From the NCBI GenBank assembly GCA_003154555.1, contig PMDT01000353.1:1-13046 (forward strand): a stretch of 13,046 bases of DNA, written 5' to 3'. The notes below the pieces were generated by a model. The model ran no database searches and had not been told where the DNA came from. It saw only the letters and a list, made by a program, of their open reading frames with translations. This document shows positions 1-7,364 of this stretch, piece after piece (within the stretch, counting starts at the first letter, position 1; each line of letters starts with the position of its first letter). Both the position numbers and the translations under genes were made by a program. Source of the DNA: Spirochaetaceae bacterium (GTDB lineage Bacteria; Spirochaetota; Spirochaetia; SZUA-6; Fen-1364).

Positions 1-122
1 GAGCCGTTGGGCCCCATGAGCGCGTGGATTTCTCCCGCGCGGATCACGAGATCCATGCCGTCCAGGATCGGTTTGTCACCTATGGCGGCCTTCAGGCCGC
101 TCACCTTCAACTGGTATGCCAT
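1..122 (-). CDS. sufC: SufC, Fe-S cluster assembly ATPase (partial, N-terminus only)
   Basis: The first 40 residues of an ABC-type ATPase, read on the minus strand from an ATG at 122-120 and cut by the left window edge just inside the Walker A loop (it ends LMGPNGS). The stretch GEIHALMGPNGS is the typical SufC version of the P-loop approach; most transport ABC ATPases have a different residue pattern before GPNG. SufC is the cytoplasmic ATPase that drives the SufBCD scaffold during Fe-S cluster assembly. A good Shine-Dalgarno (AAAGGAG, about 4 bases before ATG) sets the start. It follows the MIP18-family gene by 24 bases on the same strand, so the two are very likely co-transcribed from the palindrome-containing spacer near 480. 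SufB, SufD and SufS would be expected beyond the left edge; this is inference. Confidence 0.9.
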   Translation of the reverse strand, partial: MAYQLKVSGLKAAIGDKPILDGMDLVIRAGEIHALMGPNG

Positions 123-146
123 GTCACTCCTTTCTTTCTCTGATGG

Positions 147-449
147 TCAGATGGGATAGCCGAGGGCGACACGTGCTTCCTCGCTCATCCGCTCGGGCCC
201 CCATAACGGAGACCACACTGTCGTCGCCTTCACGTCGATCAGACCGAATGCGTCGCGCACTGTCTCGATGATGTCGCGCCGGATGATGTCCTCTGCCGGA
301 CACCCGGGATACGTGAGGGTGAAGTCGACCTCGATCGCCTTTTCCTGCACGTCGATCCTGTAGACAAGCCCCAGGTCGACGATGCTGAAAGCCAGCTCCG
401 GGTCCTCCACGTTGCGCAGAACGTCCAGGACTTCCTCTCGAGATACCAT
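147..449 (-). CDS. MIP18/DUF59-family Fe-S assembly protein (SufT/PaaD-like)
   Basis: A 100-residue single-domain protein of the MIP18 (DUF59) family. Visible family marks are DPEL (residues 16-19), IVDLGLVY (23-30), the loop TYPGCP with the conserved cysteine C50, and the C-terminal WSPLWGP then MSEEAR pattern found in SufT/PaaD-like proteins. Such proteins act in maturation of Fe-S proteins in the cytoplasm. Here the gene directly precedes sufC, which fits. I chose the ATG at 449-447, which follows a GAGGG about 9 bases upstream and gives the usual family start (a short helix before DPEL). In-frame ATGs at 458 and 479 would add 3 or 10 residues but have no usable ribosome site, and the one at 479 nearly abuts the upstream palindrome. 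It is the first gene of a minus-strand suf operon. Confidence 0.88.
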   Translation of the reverse strand: MVSREEVLDVLRNVEDPELAFSIVDLGLVYRIDVQEKAIEVDFTLTYPGCPAEDIIRRDIIETVRDAFGLIDVKATTVWSPLWGPERMSEEARVALGYPI

Positions 450-480
450 ATCTTTCATCCCTCGCTTATAAGTTGACAAT

Positions 481-499
481 GCTGACTAAATTAGTCAAG
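481..499. promoter_or_regulatory. IscR/Rrf2-type operator between suf genes and quinone reductase
   Basis: The sequence GACTAAATTAGTC at 484-496 is a perfect palindrome around a central base. It matches the core of the E. coli type 1 IscR site, GACTRWWWYAGTC, and the three flanking bases on each side also fit (gct before, aag after). IscR and other Rrf2-family Fe-S sensors control isc and suf operons. The site lies about 31 bases upstream of the MIP18-family start on the minus strand and 9-25 bases upstream of the quinone reductase ATG on the plus strand. On the plus strand a consensus -35 (TTGACA, 473-478) partly precedes it. On the minus strand a TATAAG -10-like hexamer lies at 470-465. No regulator gene is in the window, so the identity of the protein is inferred. 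Confidence 0.7.
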
Positions 500-508
500 A
501 TTATTGCG

Positions 509-1114
509 ATGAAGATCGTCGAGATTCTCTGCAACCCGCGCCCCGGCAGCTTCAATCTTGCCCTTGCCGCGAGCGCCCGGGAGAAGCTCGAGTCCCTCGG
601 TCACGAGGTGACGCTTCATGACCTCTACAAGGAAGGTTTCGATCCGGTCCTGGAAGCGGCCGAGCTTGCCCGCAGTTACAGCCTGGACGGTCTTGTCCAG
701 GTGCACTGCAATGAGCTTTCCGCCGCGGATGGCCTGATCATCTTTCACCCGGAGTGGTGGGGTCAGCCGCCCGCGGTCCTCAAAGGCTGGGTGGACAGGG
801 TGTTCCGTCAAGGCGTTGCGTACGACCTCGATGGAGAGGAGTTCACACAAAAAGGCTGGAAGCCGCTTTTTGAAGGCAAGAAAGGTCTCGTCTTCTGCAC
901 CTCCGATGCGGAATCAGCAACCGCCTCCCGAACGCTCGAAATGCTCTGGACCGACGCGGTGCTTGGCCGGTGTGGCATGAAAGCCGCCTGCCACGTGCTG
1001 CGGGATCTCCGCCGCACCGATCCGCATTCCCGGAGGAACTGGCAGAGCTTCATGCTCCAGGAGATCGAGGCGTGGTTCCCGCGCGCGAATCCTGCAGGGT
1101 CCCCCAGATCCTGA
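509..1114 (+). CDS. Flavodoxin-fold NAD(P)H:quinone oxidoreductase
   Basis: A 201-residue flavoprotein of the Flavodoxin_2 family (NQO1/MdaB/KefF-like), which uses NAD(P)H to reduce quinones or similar electron acceptors by two electrons in the cytoplasm. The first beta strand MKIVEILCN runs into the phosphate-binding loop NPRPGSFN (residues 9-16). The cofactor-stacking segment HPEWWGQPPAVLKGWVDRVF (80-99) is highly typical. I chose the ATG at 509 because the fold starts there. In-frame TTG 473 and ATG 479 would add a tail without family character, and TTG 473 coincides with a consensus -35 hexamer. No clear Shine-Dalgarno precedes 509, which is odd. The gene faces away from the suf operon across a likely Fe-S-sensor operator, so a link to redox or iron stress is plausible. 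The precise substrate is unknown. Confidence 0.87.
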   Translation: MKIVEILCNPRPGSFNLALAASAREKLESLGHEVTLHDLYKEGFDPVLEAAELARSYSLDGLVQVHCNELSAADGLIIFHPEWWGQPPAVLKGWVDRVFRQGVAYDLDGEEFTQKGWKPLFEGKKGLVFCTSDAESATASRTLEMLWTDAVLGRCGMKAACHVLRDLRRTDPHSRRNWQSFMLQEIEAWFPRANPAGSPRS

Positions 1115-1175
1115 TTTCCACACCTGCCGCTTTCGGGCGAGGCAGAACGGGTCGATATTGAAACAAGGGGAATTG

Positions 1176-2033
1176 GTGAACGACTTCTCCATCGACAAGA
1201 TCAAGGACCTTCCTGTCATGCCGGAAGTGGCCTCCAAGGTGATGAACCTGAAGGAAGGCGGGCTCGAGGTGTCCTTCAAGGATCTGGAAAACATCATCAA
1301 GGTTGACATCGGGCTTACCTCCAAGATACTGCGCATTGCCAACTCCGCGCTCTACGCACGACAGCGCGAGATCACGAGCCTTCAGATGGCAATCACGCTC
1401 CTGGGATTCAAGAACATCCGCAACCTCGTGCTCCTTGTCACCGCGACGGGCATGTTCCCGCGAATGAAGCAGAGCCTTTTCCATCCAAGATTCTGGCAGC
1501 ACAGCATCATGAGCGCGTTCCTCTCCCGGGCCATTTCCGTGCGCTGCGAGAAAGGAACCGGAGCGGAGGAAGCGTTTATCGCCGGCCTGCTCCATGACAT
1601 CGGCCAGCCCGTCCTCTATAATGCCGACCCCGTGCGGTACGAGCAGGCGCTGGCAGCCGAGAAGCTGGGCGCGATGCCCCTTGAGACGATCGAAGACCAG
1701 ATGTTCGGCACTAATCACAGGAAGATAGGCGGGGAGCTTCTCAGGAAATGGAACTTTCCCGAGATGTATGCCGATGTGGCGGAGGAGCATGAAAGCCTCA
1801 ACATCACCTCGACGCACAAGGCGAGCGTGATTCTCGTCACCGTTGCCTGCCTCATGGCGGAGAAGTCAATCGACAAGGGTCTTCTCCCGTACAAGACGGA
1901 TATCCTGGAAAAGCTCCTTCCCCACACGTGCCTGGCCGGGATGGACGTGGATGTTCTGGCGCAGGGCTACCTGGGAGAGCTCTCCCGGGATCCTCTCTAC
2001 CAGGAATACAAGGAGCTGTTCGGCGCGGGATAG
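1176..2033 (+). CDS. HDOD-domain signalling protein
   Basis: A 285-residue protein made almost wholly of one HDOD domain (a non-catalytic relative of the HD phosphohydrolases, common in bacterial signalling). Typical marks are LPVMPEVASKVM near the N-terminus (residues 12-23), the segment DIGLTSKILRIANSALY, the AITLLG helix and LLHDIG with H140-D141. No second enzymatic domain is present, so it is probably an adaptor or regulator rather than an enzyme. I chose GTG 1176 because AAGGGG ends 5 bases upstream. In-frame TTG codons at 1158 and 1173 are alternatives with poorer spacing. It lies 61 bases after the quinone reductase and ends convergent with the Pel exporter gene, 35 bases from that gene's stop. 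A functional tie to either neighbour is not shown by the sequence. Confidence 0.88.
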   Translation: MNDFSIDKIKDLPVMPEVASKVMNLKEGGLEVSFKDLENIIKVDIGLTSKILRIANSALYARQREITSLQMAITLLGFKNIRNLVLLVTATGMFPRMKQSLFHPRFWQHSIMSAFLSRAISVRCEKGTGAEEAFIAGLLHDIGQPVLYNADPVRYEQALAAEKLGAMPLETIEDQMFGTNHRKIGGELLRKWNFPEMYADVAEEHESLNITSTHKASVILVTVACLMAEKSIDKGLLPYKTDILEKLLPHTCLAGMDVDVLAQGYLGELSRDPLYQEYKELFGAG

Positions 2034-2049
2034 CCCGGCAGGCTCGACT

Positions 2050-2068
2050 CCGGGGGCGTGCTCCCCGG
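2050..2068. terminator. Possible bidirectional hairpin between convergent genes
   Basis: A 6-bp perfect GC stem (CCGGGG at 2050-2055 with CCCCGG at 2063-2068) and a 7-base loop fill the 35-base gap between two convergent genes. The second arm ends right at the stop codon of the minus-strand gene. There is no T-tract on either side, so it may only be a weak or Rho-assisted terminator. Confidence 0.35.
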
Positions 2069-5000
2069 TCAGTTCGCAAGCAGGGTCGGCAGCTTCAGGG
2101 AATATCCCAGCCGCAGGAACAGTGACCAGTAGTCCCACGGCTGTGCCATCCCGCTCTGAAGGTTGTAGGTTGCGTTACCCAGCAACGTCAGGCTCCAGGT
2201 CGCGCCCCCGCCGGTCAGGCTCATGTCCGCTTCCGCCTCACCCTTGATCCTGTTCTCTGCAACCCCGTTCTCCACGTCCTGGTAGCTGCCCCCGTACCCG
2301 CGGAAACTCAGCCCGAGTGTGTCCCCGTTCTTCGCGTTGATCGAAAGGGAACCGGTGAGGCTCGCTCCCGCCAGCAGCACCGACATGGGCGTGTAGTACA
2401 GGTAGGGCTCGGCGTGGTCGCTGTTCTGCCACGTGACGTTTCCCGTGAGAGACAGGACCCCGTAGGGGGAGCCTCCCTTGAGGAGGGTGATCGTCACCTC
2501 CTGGAGCGCGGTGTACATCATGTTCTGGTAAGCAAGCGCGCCGTCATGCACGAGATCCAGCCTGCCGTACGTGCGAAATGATGTATCATGCAGCGGCCAC
2601 GCATTGACAAAAGAGAGGAGGGTTGTGAGGTTCGCTTCGGCCGAGGCATCGTAGAGCAGGTTCTGGCGCGCCGGATCGAGCGTCTCGGGCAGATCGCCCC
2701 AGCGGATCGTTGAGTTGAGATACAGCGCGTTGAATGCGCCCACCGAGACATCAAGCTTCGCATAGGGCGCCGCCGCCGACACGGATTCGAAGAGGTCTCC
2801 GGGCGGATTGAATGTGCCGGTCTTCTGGAAAAGACCGTCGCCGACCAGCACGCCGCCGATCCAGGGGGTAATCTTCACGTTGGCCGTGAACATGTCGATG
2901 GGAATGCCCACCGAGACATCCTGCACCTGGTAGGCAGAGGAATCAATCCCGGACGTGGCATTCGGCCGTTCCAGGCGCATGTCATCGGTCTGGTACTCCG
3001 TCACAATGCCGAGCGTGGTATCGAAGGAGTGGGACCACACGGCCTCTGCATGCCATTGCACATGCTGGGGGTCGGCGACAGCCGAGGCAAGGGAGGAGAT
3101 TCCGTCGGCATGCTCCCGCGCCACGTGGTTGTAAAGGCTCGCGACGTTCTCGTAAAAAGGATCGGCCTTGTACACGGTGTCGTACGCATTCTGGGCGGAT
3201 TTCCAGTCCCGCTTCCATTCATAGACCTTGCCGAGACGGAAGGTGGCGGCAAGGTCACCGGGATCCACTGCGAGGACCCTCTTGAATTGAGCGATTGCAG
3301 GATCGAGCGCGGGCGGGTCGCCGGCGAGGTAGTAGTCGCCCAGCTCGTTGCGCAGCGACACGACCTCCTGCTCGAAGCCGTAGAAGGCGCGCACGAGTGT
3401 GTGACGATACACGGTGTGCAGCTGGATGAGATATTTCTGCACCGCGTCACGCTGTGCCGGAGTCTCACCGGACCTCGCGGCGAGCTTCGCGGCCGTTGCT
3501 TTTGCATCGGAGAGCGGGTCGGCCGATGGCTGCGGCACCTGCTCGGGTGAACGGGCAAGACTGCGGGCGAGGCCTGCAATTTCGCCGAAGTACGCCGGCA
3601 GTTGCGCGGCGCCCGGGTCGTCCGCCAGCCGTTCGATGATGGGAAGGGTGCTCTTGATCTGCCCCGCCCAGAGAAAGCTCTGCGCCGCGGTGTAGGCGGC
3701 GCTGCTCGCGGTGCGGCTTGACGCGTCAGTCGCCAGCAGGGACTGTGCCTGCGAGGTGAGTCGGTCGGCGAGCGCGATCTTCGCCGAGACGATACGCGAG
3801 AGATCGTTGTCTGCCAGGTCCCGCGCCAGCTCCGCCAGCTCCCCTTCGCGGTCGAACGTCCACCCGTTCGCCTTCGTGGACTGCGCAAAAACTGTCTGCG
3901 CCTGCGCGTCCTGCTCCGAGAGTCCCCGTGCTGTTTCCACGTCTGCCGCGATGGAGGTGAAGACCTCGTCGGCCTGCGCAACAAGCGCCTCCGATGACTC
4001 CCGCGCGAGCGACACGCGGTCCTTTTCGGCGGCCAGTGCGCTTTCCGCCGCCTGGAGCCTGTCGGAAGCCGCGGTGGCCGCTGCGGTGGCGGCGTCGGTT
4101 TCCTTGCCCTCTTTCGCTTTTGCCTGGGCCTTCCGGGCCGCATCGAGCGACGCCTGGGCGGCAGTGCGCGCGGCGTCCGCCTGGGTGAGCTTTGCAATTT
4201 CCGCTGCCAGCGCTTCCCGCGCCTGCGTCGCCGCGCCGGGGAGACGCTGGAGATAATCGGAGAACAGGTAGGCGCGATCCATGAGAAGCGGGAGGGGAGA
4301 GGATTTTCCTTCCGCGTCCGTCAGGGCGTGATACGCGTAGTTGGCGAGGATATGGCGGTATTCGCCGACGGCCTTGTCCTTGAGGCCGTTCCAGAAATAG
4401 GCCTCGGCGAGAACCTGGCGCAGCACGAGGTTGTCGGGATTGTCCTTCAGCTTCTGCTCGTATTCCGCCAGCACCTGGTCCTTGAGCCCTTCCTTCTGCT
4501 GGAACGAGTCGAGGTATGCCGCGAGCCTGTCCGACGGAACGAACATGCCCTGCACGCGCCTGCGCTCCGCTTCGGCATCGCCCTTCCTGCCCATGACGCG
4601 AAGGGTGTCGATGACAAGGAGATGAGGTTCGAGGTCCTGCGGCGCCGCATTCGCCGCGGCGGTGTACGCCAATAGCGCGCGATCAGGATACCCGTTGACC
4701 CGGTAGACGCGGCCCAGCGCGATAAGCCGCCCGGAATCGGAGCCCGCGATCTTTTGCGCGGCCTGGAAGGCGGTCTCCGCCTCCTGCGCGCGTCCTGCCC
4801 ACAGGTAGGTGAGGCCGAGGTTCACGGTGAGATCGAGGTCCTTGGGAAAGGCTGCCAGACCGTCGCGGAAGAACCCGATTGACGCGTCGTAGATGCCGTT
4901 CCAGGCAGCCATCTTGCCTGCCTCGAGCCACAGCTCCTTCCGTTTCGGGTTCTGGCCGAGGACGGCGCGGTAGGCCGCGAGCCCTTCCTGTACGTCGCCC

Positions 5001-5890
5001 TTCCAGATCCTGTTCCTTGCCGTCAGGAGCCCGATGTCCGCGTCGCCGGGACGCAGCGCGGCGGCGCGGTTGAGGTATTTCAGCGCGTTCAGATAGTCCC
5101 CGAGGAGGGTATAAAGGGCCGCGAGATCGACAAGGGGCTGGGGTGAGCCCGGATTATCGCGCACCTTGATGAGCGTGTCGTCGATGGACGCAAATGGCGC
5201 GTCGCTCGTCCTGTCGTCCATATTCGCGGGAAACACCGCGGGCACCGGATCAGCGACAAGCCGCTTGCCCCCCTCCTTCTTCACGAGGAAGAAACAATCG
5301 AGGTAGAAAAAATACCGTCCGTCGATGCGGCGCTTCTCGGTGATCTCGAAGCGTACCTTGTGATTTCCCGCATCAAGGGTGAGGTCTCCGACCATATTCC
5401 AGGCAAAGGCCGGTGCATAGGTGCCTGCGACGGCCACGTTTTCCCGTGTCACTTCCCGTGGCTGCTCGGCATCGATGCGCAGGGCGAAAGGAGACGCATA
5501 CGACGGATACAGCTCGTCTTTCGGTCCCGGGGGAGTGCCGCCGTACCACAGCTCCCACGTGCCCGACGAAGGGAGAGTGAAGACGTAATCGGCGTAGAAG
5601 GATCCGATCCCCTCGAGCCCCGAGCTGCGATTGAGCTGCAGTGCGCGAAACCCCGATACCTCGAAGTTCAGGACGGGCTCGCGGGCGAAATTAGTGGATA
5701 TCGCATCTTCGGCTTCCACGAAAGTCAGGTTGGGATTCTCGACCGGAAAGACAGGCTCCAGCCCCTTTGGCGCGGGCTGTTGAGGGACGACCGCACCGGC
5801 GCCCCAGGTTGCGTTCGCACCGAAGCAAAGAAGAGCCGCCGCAAGGACGAGCCCCCTCCAGGGTGAAAGACCGGAAAAACTGTGGTTCAT
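2069..5890 (-). CDS. PelB-like outer-membrane exporter: CBM-like module, TPRs, coiled coil, beta-barrel
   Basis: A 1273-residue secreted protein. Order of parts: signal peptide (residues 1 to about 27-31, hydrophobic core LVLAAALLC); a jelly-roll, CBM35-like module (about 55-210) opening with FVEAEDA and ending FFYLDCFFLVKK; about seven TPRs (about 245-515); an Ala/Glu/Lys-rich coiled coil (about 550-665); a further helical region; two TPRs (about 847-914); and a beta-rich C-terminal third (about 940-1273) of alternating amphipathic strands that looks like an outer-membrane barrel. P. aeruginosa PelB (1193 residues) has the same TPR-then-porin plan and exports Pel across the outer membrane, so by architecture and by divergence from pelDEFG I infer the same role. 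The N-terminal module and the coiled coil are not part of P. aeruginosa PelB. AGGAG lies 8 bases before ATG. Direct PelB homology is not proven; BcsC-like exporters are the alternative. Confidence 0.7.
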   Translation of the reverse strand: MNHSFSGLSPWRGLVLAAALLCFGANATWGAGAVVPQQPAPKGLEPVFPVENPNLTFVEAEDAISTNFAREPVLNFEVSGFRALQLNRSSGLEGIGSFYADYVFTLPSSGTWELWYGGTPPGPKDELYPSYASPFALRIDAEQPREVTRENVAVAGTYAPAFAWNMVGDLTLDAGNHKVRFEITEKRRIDGRYFFYLDCFFLVKKEGGKRLVADPVPAVFPANMDDRTSDAPFASIDDTLIKVRDNPGSPQPLVDLAALYTLLGDYLNALKYLNRAAALRPGDADIGLLTARNRIWKGDVQEGLAAYRAVLGQNPKRKELWLEAGKMAAWNGIYDASIGFFRDGLAAFPKDLDLTVNLGLTYLWAGRAQEAETAFQAAQKIAGSDSGRLIALGRVYRVNGYPDRALLAYTAAANAAPQDLEPHLLVIDTLRVMGRKGDAEAERRRVQGMFVPSDRLAAYLDSFQQKEGLKDQVLAEYEQKLKDNPDNLVLRQVLAEAYFWNGLKDKAVGEYRHILANYAYHALTDAEGKSSPLPLLMDRAYLFSDYLQRLPGAATQAREALAAEIAKLTQADAARTAAQASLDAARKAQAKAKEGKETDAATAAATAASDRLQAAESALAAEKDRVSLARESSEALVAQADEVFTSIAADVETARGLSEQDAQAQTVFAQSTKANGWTFDREGELAELARDLADNDLSRIVSAKIALADRLTSQAQSLLATDASSRTASSAAYTAAQSFLWAGQIKSTLPIIERLADDPGAAQLPAYFGEIAGLARSLARSPEQVPQPSADPLSDAKATAAKLAARSGETPAQRDAVQKYLIQLHTVYRHTLVRAFYGFEQEVVSLRNELGDYYLAGDPPALDPAIAQFKRVLAVDPGDLAATFRLGKVYEWKRDWKSAQNAYDTVYKADPFYENVASLYNHVAREHADGISSLASAVADPQHVQWHAEAVWSHSFDTTLGIVTEYQTDDMRLERPNATSGIDSSAYQVQDVSVGIPIDMFTANVKITPWIGGVLVGDGLFQKTGTFNPPGDLFESVSAAAPYAKLDVSVGAFNALYLNSTIRWGDLPETLDPARQNLLYDASAEANLTTLLSFVNAWPLHDTSFRTYGRLDLVHDGALAYQNMMYTALQEVTITLLKGGSPYGVLSLTGNVTWQNSDHAEPYLYYTPMSVLLAGASLTGSLSINAKNGDTLGLSFRGYGGSYQDVENGVAENRIKGEAEADMSLTGGGATWSLTLLGNATYNLQSGMAQPWDYWSLFLRLGYSLKLPTLLAN

Positions 5891-5908
5891 GGCATCATCT
5901 CCTGCCCT

Positions 5909-5921
5909 ATGCTACTATCAT
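5909..5921. promoter_or_regulatory. Imperfect dyad in the Pel divergent intergenic region
   Basis: ATGCTACTATCAT is symmetrical about position 5915 in five of six base pairs and sits in the only non-coding gap (5891-5925) between the exporter gene and pelD. TATCAT at 5916-5921 resembles a -10 hexamer for pelD (5 of 6), but no matching -35 is visible. It could be an operator, or chance in a short stretch. Confidence 0.3.
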
Positions 5922-5925
5922 CGGC

Positions 5926-7362
5926 GTGATACAACGTACCACAGTGGCAAGAAATGTCTGTGCGGCGGCTTTTCTTTCCCTTGCTGCTGCGGCGGTGAAC
6001 TGGTTTTTTCCCGCGGATCCCGGCTTTCTCGCGGGGTTTTTCAATCCCTACGTCATCCTCTCTCTGTTTATCGCTGTTTCCCTGGGCAAGTATTACGGCT
6101 TCCTGGCGCTCGGCGTCTCGGTCGTGGAAGTGGCCCTTGGTCTGCCGCTCGCACGGAGCCTTGCCGCGGGAACAGGATTCGCGATCCCTGCCGGTTCCTG
6201 GGCCGGGCTTGCCCGTCTCGGGGCCGTGCCGCTGGCACTCGCCATCCTCGAGGTCTACCTTCTGGGAATCATCCGCGATTCCCTCACCCGCGGCGATCGC
6301 AAGGCAAGGGAGCGGCTGGCGTCCATCTCCCGCGGCGCGGGGCTGCTCAAGCGCCAGGTGCGGGCCCTCCAGGCGGCGAACCAGGAGCTGGAGGAGCGGA
6401 TCTCCCGGCAGGAAGACAGCATCACCTCCCTCTACTCCCAGGTCCAGGTCCTGAGCTCCCAGAATCTCGCCAAGGCCATCGTCGCCATTCTCCAGATGAC
6501 GGAGCGCTATATCGGCGCAACCCGCTGCTCGATCTGGCAGCATCGGCCCGCCGACAAATGCCTTGCATTCGTGGGGGGTATTGGCAGGGATCCCCGCGCT
6601 GAAACATCGACTCTGCTGCCTGATGAAGGCACCATCGAGGGCTGGGTTGTGCGCAACGCAAGCATGTTCAGCGTGAAAATGGTCCTCAGCAACGAGGTGC
6701 TCGCCCGCATGGACAACGGGCGCAACATTATCACCCTGCCCATCGTGATCGGCAGGCGGGCATGGGGAGTGCTGAATGTCGAGGAGATGCCGTTCGCCCG
6801 CTACAATCTCTACTCTGAGCGCCTCCTCCAGGTGATCCTCGCTCTCGCGGAACCCGCACTTGAGCGCGCGGCGGAATTCGATTCGGTGGTGCGCCAGGAA
6901 GACATGAACCCCGTGACGGGACTGCCCTCCTTTCCCGAGCTGTATGCGATGCTCCAGATAGAGACAGCGCGGCTTGCCCAGGAGAAAGGCACCCTCGCCG
7001 TGATCGTCCTCGAAATCGCCAATTTCAGGGACCTGGTCGAGGAGCATGGGCGGGAGCAGGTTTTCCTGCTTATGAAGGATGCCGCCCGGCTGATCGAGGA
7101 AGCCTCGGGCGGCCAGGCGCGGGTGTTCCATTACAAGGCCGATGCCCAGCTCGCGATGCTGTACCCGCGCCTCGATGCGGACGGGGCGTCCCTTTTCGCC
7201 CTCACCCTGCTTGAAAAGGTCAACCTCATGGAATGGAAGGTGCAGGAGAAGCGCGTGTACGTCGAGGTTATCCTCGGGTTCGCCGCCCGTGCGGGGGCCG
7301 CGCAGAGTGCCGACGATTTTCTGGATGCGGCGGAGCGCCTCCTCGAAATGCAGAAGGTGTGA
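5926..7362 (+). CDS. pelD: PelD, inner-membrane Pel polysaccharide regulator (degenerate GGDEF)
   Basis: A 478-residue protein with PelD architecture: four N-terminal membrane helices (about 9-27, 41-56, 58-75, 98-116), a charged coiled-coil linker (about 120-180), a GAF domain (about 181-315) and a C-terminal GGDEF-like domain (326-478, opening NPVTGLP). The catalytic GGDEF is replaced by KADAQ (404-408), so no cyclase activity is expected, as in known PelD (455 residues in P. aeruginosa). The RXXD site that binds c-di-GMP in P. aeruginosa should lie five residues upstream, but reads GGQA (395-398). PelD binds PelE and controls the PelF/PelG synthase. The start is uncertain: GTG 5926 or GTG 5944 both fit before the first helix, and neither has a Shine-Dalgarno. 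It is the first gene of pelDEFG. Confidence 0.85.
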   Translation: MIQRTTVARNVCAAAFLSLAAAAVNWFFPADPGFLAGFFNPYVILSLFIAVSLGKYYGFLALGVSVVEVALGLPLARSLAAGTGFAIPAGSWAGLARLGAVPLALAILEVYLLGIIRDSLTRGDRKARERLASISRGAGLLKRQVRALQAANQELEERISRQEDSITSLYSQVQVLSSQNLAKAIVAILQMTERYIGATRCSIWQHRPADKCLAFVGGIGRDPRAETSTLLPDEGTIEGWVVRNASMFSVKMVLSNEVLARMDNGRNIITLPIVIGRRAWGVLNVEEMPFARYNLYSERLLQVILALAEPALERAAEFDSVVRQEDMNPVTGLPSFPELYAMLQIETARLAQEKGTLAVIVLEIANFRDLVEEHGREQVFLLMKDAARLIEEASGGQARVFHYKADAQLAMLYPRLDADGASLFALTLLEKVNLMEWKVQEKRVYVEVILGFAARAGAAQSADDFLDAAERLLEMQKV

Positions 7363-7364
7363 GC

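Noticed and set aside
1121..1150. CTGCC/GGCAG stem between quinone reductase and HDOD gene as a terminator
   Set aside because: Short interrupted stem with a bulge and no T-run; likely chance.
3001..4197. Long minus-strand open frame in a second frame inside the exporter gene
   Set aside because: The product is Arg/Ser/Pro-rich, typical of an out-of-frame reading of Ala-rich GC-rich DNA.
5767..5925. In-frame upstream extension of pelD from ATG 5767
   Set aside because: It would run antisense through the exporter's signal peptide, and the translated residues are Arg/Pro-rich shadow sequence with no PelD character; the membrane helix starts after 5944.
7233..7364. Longer pelE start at 7233
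   Set aside because: It overlaps the pelD GGDEF-like domain by about 130 bases and gives an Arg/Gly-rich low-quality N-terminus; GTG 7365 has a ribosome site and a plausible start.
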